A DNA stretch of 64,000 nt. It comes from Erigeron canadensis (Eukaryota > Streptophyta > Magnoliopsida > Asterales > Asteraceae). Where the stretch lies: contig NC_057765.1 in assembly GCF_010389155.1 (NCBI RefSeq), positions 40,877,559 to 40,941,558 on the forward strand. The letters are read 5' to 3'. Positions 57,301-64,000 of the stretch are shown here, piece after piece (the stretch's first letter is position 1; each line of letters opens with the position of its first letter). The notes under the pieces were generated by a model. It was given only the letters and a program-made list of their open reading frames with translations. It was not told the origin of the DNA and did not search any database. The position numbers and the translations under genes were made by a program.

Positions 57301-58256
57301 TAAAAGCTCCTCTTAGTTAGATTTTTGCTAATGAATCCAACTACATCTCCAAAAACAATCTCATATGTTTATATTATATGTAGAAGATACTCATTGGTTA
57401 TTCCAATATGATATTGCCGGAGCTTTATTATATTCAAGTAAAAGAAAATGGAACACCCAACTTGATAGTATGATATAAGCCCGTAGCAGCTCAATGAATG
57501 TTATGTGATACGACGCGAGAAACATGTCCTTTCCTAATCTGTCACACTAAAAAAATATATTCATATCATACTTGTTTATACAACTACTTACCAATCTGCA
57601 ATCAAGTATTTTGTTATGTGTTCCATCTCTCTTATAGTCCCTATAAGCTCTTCCATCCTTGAACTTCAGTCTCACCAATCTGTGCTTTATAACATTCATA
57701 ATCATGTCTTTCAAGTTCTCTTTAGTAATACACTTCTTGCCAAAAAGTTTGTATTCCATGTTACCCAGCAAAGATGGGCCTGTTTTTGGCTGATTATCAA
57801 AATCTTCCAACAATTTCCCATTTTTGTGCAAATGTGCAATAGCCCTTGTATTTCCACTAAATAGTAGTTCTTTTTAGTTCAGCCGAAAGTTACAATCTTG
57901 GAAACATATATTGTTTCCCCTTTTCATACAAATTATTTTCAGCCAAAACTTGTAGTCAAGACTACATAAAACAATGAATATCAAATCTCATACCTAATTA
58001 TTTACAGTGAACGTGTGTATTCACATTTATTAGAAACACGAAGATCGTTTTGATCTCAGTTACTTTTTATGTTAAATTTCTTTTTATTAGATCATTTTGA
58101 TGTTATATTTATATTATATTTGCTGAAATAAGAATGAAGAGTTATAAATAGATTATTAGGTTAATAATTATTTAATAAGTTTCAATGCTTAAACCCTTGG
58201 ATAGAATATCTAATCTTTTTACCAGAAAACACATATTTGAATTCTTATCCTCTAGC

Positions 58257-58500
58257 CAAGGACCCACCCTTGTAGATTTGGAATGGTGAGGCAAACATGT
58301 TTTATCAAATAGGCGGAGGTTCAAATTTTTTGCTTGGCCTTTGTGAGATTCTTCCCGAAACTGGTATACCTTGGTGGGCATGGAAGTGGCCAGTTGTGGA
58401 CAACTTTGGCCAATGATAGTAGTAGGCTTTTCCGCTTTGGTCATTGGTCTAACCTAGACGGAAGTCCGAGTTTCGTATTTGTTGGTTGTTAAAAAAAACA
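58257..58500 (+). mobile_element. Possible second SINE in the NDUFA5 intron
   Basis: TAGATTTGGAATGGTGAGG (A-box-like) and GGAGGTTCAAATTTTT (B-box-like) lie about 50 bp apart, with a body that ends near GTTGTTAAAAAAAACA. Boxes are poor matches, so this is tentative. Confidence 0.4.
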
Positions 58501-59065
58501 TTTCCTTGTCCTTTATCTTTTGCAATGATTTTGCCCTCATAAATTATTCTAGAAGGTTACCCCGACACAAATAGTTTGTTATGTCTTCGGAACCTCTGTG
58601 TGTGTTCACTGTCTTGTTCCTTGAGAGGGAGGGAGGGGGTACATTGGCTAAAAATTAACTTAAAAAGATATATGCAGAAAGACTTTGTATGTTAAGTTTC
58701 TTTGATAAAAATGTGAATTGTTTACAGTGATATTTAGTTTTAGTACACACTTGAATTATATATATGCTTTATATATGAGTATAGATATATGATTATTGAT
58801 AGTTTGATACTTCTATTTTATAAGGTTTCAAAGATTAGTATATGGCGCTGCAAGGAGTAAAACCGATTATGGTGACACAAACTTAAATTATCCGTATTAT
58901 TTGATTTTGAGGAGGATAAATTAATAACGAGAAGAGTGAATTTTTTGCGTAGTATCATATGTCTTTCTATAGAAATCATATGATGAGTTTGATGGTAACA
59001 ATGTTATTAGTAGCTAAATTTATTGGCGCTCCACCCGTATTCATTACTTATTGTGTTGGTTTCAG

Positions 59066-59295
59066 AATGGGACCCGTGGAGAAAAGACAGTACCTATTTA
59101 TGTGCCGTAATCGATCAGATTGATCATCGAGTACCGGAGCCTGAGCCACCTGGTCCTATTCCTGCTGAGTTATTTGAGAGGCTTAAAGCTCTCGCCAAGG
59201 CTACTTGTGAGAAAGATGAACGGAAAACGCGGGTTTCAAAACACTCGTGTAACGAAGAGTCTGATGAAATGTTTTCATCTGCCAACAACCCATGA
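59066..59295 (+). CDS. NDUFA5: NDUFA5, mitochondrial complex I subunit, exon 2
   Basis: The split G from exon 1 plus AA gives the family's EWDPW motif at the junction. The rest encodes a proline-rich segment (HRVPEPEPPGPIPAELFERL) and a charged tail ending at TGA 59293-59295. The joined product would be 195 residues against roughly 170 for typical plant homologues; the excess is in the Met-rich N-terminus and the tail. Conserved residues between EWDPW and VPEPEPPGP differ from usual (RKDSTYLCAVIDQIDH), so this may be a divergent paralogue. No frame break was seen. A MULE-like element begins 76 bp after the stop. Confidence 0.85.
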
Positions 59296-59361
59296 TATTG
59301 AATGTTAAAAAGGTCCACTCCATCTATAGATTTTTTTTTGCTTTCCAAAACACTTTTGACA

Positions 59362-60345
59362 TTTTTCTTAGGGATTTTATCATATTTATCCTTATCGACT
59401 TCTAAAATCACATATTTACTCAGTTAAATTAGATAATATCATATATACCCATTTTAAACACTTAACTTATCATACAAACCCATTTAGTCAATTCTAATAT
59501 TAATTAAAACCTCAAAATTTTTAACAAATATAAATTACAAATATATTGACCATTATATCCTCTTATAAGTGGCAATTAATCCCTAATTCATTTTTTCTCT
59601 CACCAATCCATGATTGTCTCTCCAAAGATCAATACTGTTTTTTAATATATATATCCCCTCTATATGAACATGCATAGCGTTTCTTAAATTTCAATTGCCG
59701 TTTGTATCAAATAATTCTTAGTAGTGTATATATTGAATGAATGTCCTATATTGATGTGTGTGCTATCTAACTAATCAATAATATTTTGATTCATATTTCA
59801 CATCCTAGCTTCTAGGCTTTAAAGTTGTTTGTTTGCACTGTCATGTATTTAAATCAAATTAATTTAATGAAAAAAAAGACACCGTAGATGATCACAAAAA
59901 GGAAGAAAGATCATATTTATGAGTTTTTTACTTTTTGTGCATTTTACTTTTACTGTTGTTATTTGTATTTGTATAGACATTATCCCTATTGGATTGTTCA
60001 GCTTAGTTTATATGCTTCAAAAAATGAGTTTTCTTATTTGTATTGTCACTACATGGTTTGCAGTGTAGCAGTTTTTATGAGTTACGATTTGATACAATGA
60101 AGATTGACATGTTGTATCTTTAAGTGTTTAGTTACTGTATATTTTGTGCATTTCCAAAAAAGTTATTAAGGGCAAGATGAGAATTTAATTATGTAAATTG
60201 TTTTAATTAATTTTTTTAATAAATTGGGTATATATGAGAGTTTTAGTATTTAGATGGGTGATAATTGTTATTATAATATTTAGTTGAGTATATATGTTAA
60301 TTTAGAAGTTAAGAGGTGGATATATGAGATTCTCCCTTTTTCTTA
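59362..60345. mobile_element. MULE-like element with perfect 9-bp TSD
   Basis: The duplication TTTTTCTTA is exact at 59362-59370 and 60337-60345. The element (59371-60336) has GGGATTTTATCATAT at the left and ATATGAGATTCTCCC at the right, with long imperfect inverted repeats (AACTTCTAAATTAACATAT against GACTTCTAAAATCACATAT). A 9-bp TSD with long TIRs is the Mutator superfamily signature. No transposase is encoded. Confidence 0.85.
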
Positions 60346-60387
60346 TAACCTTCAAGGCAATATAAGCTTTGCTTTCTAGTCTTTGTG

Positions 60388-60639
60388 GTTAGCATTTGGT
60401 ACGTGTTTGATTGGATAGTTTTCTAGAGTAATAAATGCCAATGATAGTGGATGGTAGAGCCGAAACCGGAGGGGAAAAAAAACCTTGGTCAAAATCGGTT
60501 TTGACTAAAGTCCGTTAGCATTTGGTATGTGTTTGATTGGATAGTTTTCTAGAGTAATAAATGCTAATGATAGTGGATGGTAGAGCCGAAACCGGAGAGA
60601 AAAAAAAACCTTGATCAAAATCGGTTTTGACTAAAAAAT
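60388..60639. repeat. 126-bp tandem duplication
   Basis: GTTAGCATTTGGTA-GTGTTT starts at 60388 and again at 60514. The two 126-bp units differ at only a few positions (ACGTG/ATGTG, GCCAATG/GCTAATG, TTGGTC/TTGATC), so the duplication is fairly recent. The unit ends ATCGGTTTTGACTAAA. No coding. Confidence 0.9.
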
Positions 60640-60737
60640 GACAGTATGTAATCGGTTTTTAAAACCTGTTCCTCGGTTTATATGGCTTTTAGAAACTAGC
60701 CGTTTATAGCGGTTTATGAGGGTCTGAACAATAAAGG

Positions 60738-63147
60738 TGTAACACCCCGAGCTAGGGCTCGAAATATTACGGAAATCATATAGCACAAGGAGGGATTATC
60801 GTAGGCAACTAAATGACATTAATGAATTCGGTGAATCCACAAGAAGTCAAATATTCAAACAATGCACAAGGAGCAAATGACCATCAAAGTTTACAAAAGA
60901 GAATTCTAGAGATGGCTATCGATCCTAAGCATTAATCCAAAAGTGGGCGTATGAATCCTTGATCCATAAAGTCCATGCCCGAAACCAAAAGCTACACCAG
61001 ATCATGCATCACATCCTTGAACCACCTGATTACCTGAAAAGTGTTGTACAAGTCAACACGAGGTTGGTGAGTTCGTAGTGGTGGCCCAAGATGAACCACC
61101 GACCATAACCACATATCATAAAAACAAGAACAATTATCACATACAAGTAGTCTTACACGTCATCCAACCAATGCATCACTATATAACAAACGTATAAGAA
61201 CAATCAATGCAATGTCAATGCCATGATGTGAATGATATGCATGCCAAACCAAAATACATATAATATGTAGGGCCATTATGCCATCTATGCAACGATACTC
61301 ACAGGTCATCACCATGACCATTGTGGCATCTCAAAAACGTCGGCGAATATACGTCTATAAACCCGGATGACCAACACCAGTGTATACGTCTATACCTGGA
61401 TGAACACATTTGTCTCAACAGACAACCAAATCATCTCAAGCAACCAACACAATACAAGCCCAACAATCCATCAATCCAACATCCAATAACCAACAATATG
61501 ATGAAACTATACATACATACACTTGAGAGGGCTTGCTTTCAAAGAGTCCTCGATGTTTGTATACAGGGTGTACCAGCGGCTAACCCTCCACATCTCAAAC
61601 CTTTTGAACGCGAAGTCGACTTCCATGTATGTACATCTAATCTAAATATAACCTTTCTCAATACCAACATACACAAAACATTTCAATGATTCATCCATCA
61701 ATCATCATTCAATCAACAAACAATTAATTCAAACAAATAAACACACAATGTACACTTTTCAGCCCGAATCTCAATAGAGTAGGGAGATACGAACTCACCT
61801 TGATTGGCAAAAGAGGCTAATATCGAATTAAGATGAGATTATAGGTGATTATAGTGCTCCACGCGTCCACAACCTAGTAATGTATACAAGACATGCATTA
61901 TTCACCAAAGACGACTCTCTAACTAGGTTTTAGCTTTAGTTTATGGCTTTGAAAGACTTTCGGGACCCAACATGGTCGTTAGGGAGGTCATGTAATAGTT
62001 TGTAACCAAAATGAAGTCGCCCCAAGGTCGCCTCATTCTCAAACATAAGTTATATGTTTATTTAGTTTATGTTAATGTCTTGAATTAGGTTCCAAAGAGG
62101 ACACCCAACTTTAAACGACTCGTTTGTCATGTGTAGGGCACCAATAAGGTCATAAGAGTACATTCCGGAAAGGTCGGGACGATCCTAGGATGTTAGAACT
62201 AAAGCTAGGAAAAAGTTAAGTGATTTAAGCCCCCAACTGCGCCGCAACTTATCGCTGCGCCGCAGCTGAAAAACAGACTCGTGAAGCTGCGCAGCAGCTT
62301 AACTAGCTGCGCAGCAGCTGAAAAACAGAATTGTGAAGCTGCGCAGCAGCTTAACTAGCTGCGCAGCAGCTCACCCAGTTCAGCATCAGCAACCCATTTC
62401 GACCTAAACACACCAAAACTAACCCATAACTCATTTTTGACACCCAAAATCGATTTGTGAAGCATCAAAACTCAATATGAAGCATAGTTAAGCATGTTTA
62501 CACATGAATAACCCAAACCCACTTTAAAATCTTTCTTCAAAACACCAAACTCAAGTTCAAATTCGGTTAACCCATTACTAACCCTAGACAAACCCAAATC
62601 CGACTTTTGGCCCGATTTGTGACCCGAAAATGTTTTGGCACAACTATAGATACGTTTACTAACATGAAGTGAAGGTCATAGAGTAGAATTTACTTACCAA
62701 AAGCTTCACAAATCCTCAAACCCGAATTTTGATTCAAATGAGGTCATTTCTTACACTTTGGAACCCAAGTTTTTGATATGAAGTTAAAATGGTGATAAGA
62801 TTTATTATTCTTGCATTAACTAAGCTTGAATTTCCATGAACTATGAATTAAATTAGAGAGAAAGAGTGAAAGGAGAGTGTGTTCTTGGGAGTAAAGAAGA
62901 GAGAGAGATAAGAAGAATAAGGGAAGGAAAGGATAAGGTGGGTGGGGGTTGGGTTGACTAAGGTGGGTCATGGGTCAAGACTTTGATCCATGGGTTGACC
63001 CGTCAACATAACTAATTAGTTCAAAACCCACGACATTACATCTAGCACACCGTCAACCGGCTCATTGAGTATACAATTAGTCATTTAACTACTATAATTC
63101 ATAACATGACACTTAAAGTCAACGGGTCAAAATTCATGGATGTTACA
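60738..63147 (-). mobile_element. Solo LTR (-), 2.4 kb
   Basis: On the + strand it runs TGTAACACCCCGAGC...GGATGTTACA, flanked by a perfect AAAGG duplication (60733-60737, 63148-63152). The - strand is taken as sense because it then starts TGTAACATCC and ends GGGGTGTTACA, like elements 1 and 2. It also has ACTACGAACTCACC...ACACTTTTCAGG (- strand, about 61033-61080), comparable to the TCGTAGTTGACC...TGCTTTTCAGG of element 1. A CT-rich leader lies near 62880-62930. Palindromes lie at 62236-62372. The + strand frame at 61321-61689 has no domain. Confidence 0.9.
62236..62372. repeat. GCTGCGCCGCAGC / AGCTGCGCAGCAGCT palindrome array
   Basis: Perfect GCTGCGCCGCAGC at 62254-62266, a degraded ACTGCGCCGCAAC before it, then four copies of AGCTGCGCAGCAGCT (6-nt arms AGCTGC/GCAGCT around GCA). 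On the LTR sense strand the first type has the TGCGGCGCA core found in three other LTRs of this window. Confidence 0.88.
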
Positions 63148-63152
63148 AAAGG

Positions 63153-63678
63153 CGTCATTTATTTAAATCTTGATAAAAACATTTTTTTTGGGTTCAAGTG
63201 ACTTATACTCGTGTATCCATCTATCGCTTACATTATCAATCTCTTAGTGATTTTTCACTTATATATGTCTAGAAGATACAAGACTTTTCATTCCAAGAAA
63301 GAAATTATTAACAAACACTCTATAAAAATGCAAATCGACTATGTCCATTTCGTCTTTCCTTTAAATCCTTTTCACAAAAACCAAAAATTTATTTAGATCT
63401 ACAACACTCTCCAATTCACAAACACACATGACTCAATTTCATTTCAATTTGGCTAATTACCTGCAGTAAACCAACGCTTTTCACCTGTTATGGGTTCCAA
63501 ATTTATTTTCTGACGGTATATGGGGAACTAACAGTGGTGTCAGCGACTTCATTTCAGCATCAAAAAAATATTTTTTATTTTAAGGATCTGGAGCTCAGTA
63601 ACCTTACTTCAATAGCTTTACTAAACCAAAAAAATGTTGGTTTACTTCAGCAACCTTGATCTCAGATCCAATAGCGTG
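63153..63678 (-). other. Likely 3' UTR and downstream flank of the right-edge gene
   Basis: No coding. On the - strand an AATAAA signal occurs near 63493-63498, about 180 bp after the stop codon at 63679, and could serve polyadenylation. The AAAGG duplication of the solo LTR lies at the left border. Confidence 0.4.
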
Positions 63679-63870
63679 TTAAGATCCAGCCTCATGAACT
63701 CCTTTACAATCAATGCTGTTTTCATTGTCAGCAACTTTTTCTTTCCAAGTAATTAGGGATTTTAGGAAGTTATTGACCTCCAAAGTCTCTCGAAGGGAGA
63801 AGAAAGCTTTGCTTTCTTTCGGTACTGAAGATACCAGGATCCCATTACCACAATTTCCTTCTCTTAAAAC
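63679..63870 (-). CDS. Last exon of an unrecognised gene
   Basis: A 64-codon open stretch on the - strand after a good acceptor (TTTCAATAG at 63871-63879). It encodes [20 protein letters not shown], continues with [20 protein letters not shown] and ends HEAGS before TAA at 63679-63681. Composition and an uninterrupted frame suggest real coding. It joins in phase 0 across a 75-nt intron to the exon at 63946. I do not recognise the family. Confidence 0.6.
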   Translation of the reverse strand, partial: VLREGNCGNGILVSSVPKESKAFFSLRETLEVNNFLKSLITWKEKVADNENSIDCKGVHEAGS

Positions 63871-63945
63871 CTATTGAAACATGAAAATATAATCAATGAC
63901 TTGATGGAAATAACATTTCTGAAATTATTGTTTAAAGTTATATAC

Positions 63946-64000
63946 CTTAAATGCATCTTCGTCTGTTCTATATATCATCTCTGATGTAAATTGGAAGGAC
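63946..64000 (-). CDS. Penultimate exon (partial) of the same gene, runs off the window
   Basis: The - strand frame SFQFTSEMIYRTDEDAFK ends AAG|GTATAT at 63946, a usable donor. The frame is open to the window edge and in register with the last exon. Function unknown. Confidence 0.55.

Larger units (their letters stand above)
56453..59065 (+). other. Intron of the NDUFA5 gene, 2.6 kb, with SINE insertions
   Basis: GT at 56453 and AG at 59064-59065 (TTGGTTTCAG). It contains a clear tRNA-type SINE (about 57098-57300) and a second candidate (58257-58500). Open frames at 57547-57831 (-) and 58172-58444 (-) are unassigned; the first reads NVIKHRLVRLKFKDGRAYRD and could be a captured gene fragment, but I do not recognise it. 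Confidence 0.75.

Noticed and set aside
61321..61689. 122-codon frame in the 60738-63147 solo LTR
   Set aside because: Low-complexity His/Asn/Pro-rich translation of LTR DNA, without a domain.

Overview
The window looks like nuclear DNA of a flowering plant, most likely a eudicot and possibly an Asteraceae species. The family guess is inference from the general look of the repeats; no marker gene settles it. The DNA is strongly AT-rich and dominated by transposable elements, with few host genes. No bacterial, organellar, rRNA or CRISPR features were seen.

Left part (1-5698): AT-rich DNA with a Helitron-like fragment near the start and one degenerate exon that resembles a glucan/phosphoglucan water dikinase. 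Next comes a nearly intact Ty3/gypsy chromovirus on the + strand (5699-15460). Its two 2.3-kb LTRs are almost identical, its pol is broken by two 1-nt frameshifts, and it has no target-site duplication (TSD). A second, older chromovirus on the - strand (15685-27153, TSD TAAGC) sits inside another Helitron-like sequence. It has itself been hit by two related solo LTRs (17963-19713, TSD ATCAC; 23461-24586, TSD CTCCT).

Middle part (27159-43000): a 1-kb near-palindromic foldback element; Helitron termini; a stretch carrying decayed, intron-bearing 3-ketoacyl-CoA thiolase exons directly followed by a decayed eIF4A helicase fragment; an intact RFL-like pentatricopeptide repeat (PPR) gene on the - strand; a Helitron starting only 70 bp upstream of that gene's start codon; and a very long solo LTR (38314-42270, TSD ACTCG).

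Right part (43000-64000): MITEs and larger inverted-repeat DNA transposons (MULE-like at 46010 and 59371, hAT-like at 48163 and 49985), SINEs, a - strand Helitron carrying another solo LTR (52116-53606, TSD GTATA), a head-to-head + strand Helitron, a two-exon gene for the mitochondrial complex I subunit NDUFA5 (56095-59295), a solo LTR (60738-63147, TSD AAAGG), and the last two exons of an unrecognised - strand gene at the right edge.

The most unusual signal is an architecture shared by LTRs of different families. At least six of them carry a local array of short dyad-symmetric motifs. Four share the 9-nt core TGCGGCGCA (or its complement) but have different flanks that still pair symmetrically; one uses GGCGTAACTTACGCC; one uses a 36-bp tandem repeat with 9-nt arms. 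In the TGAT...CA solo LTRs the array lies just upstream of a TATA-like box; in the chromovirus LTRs it lies inside the presumed transcribed leader.
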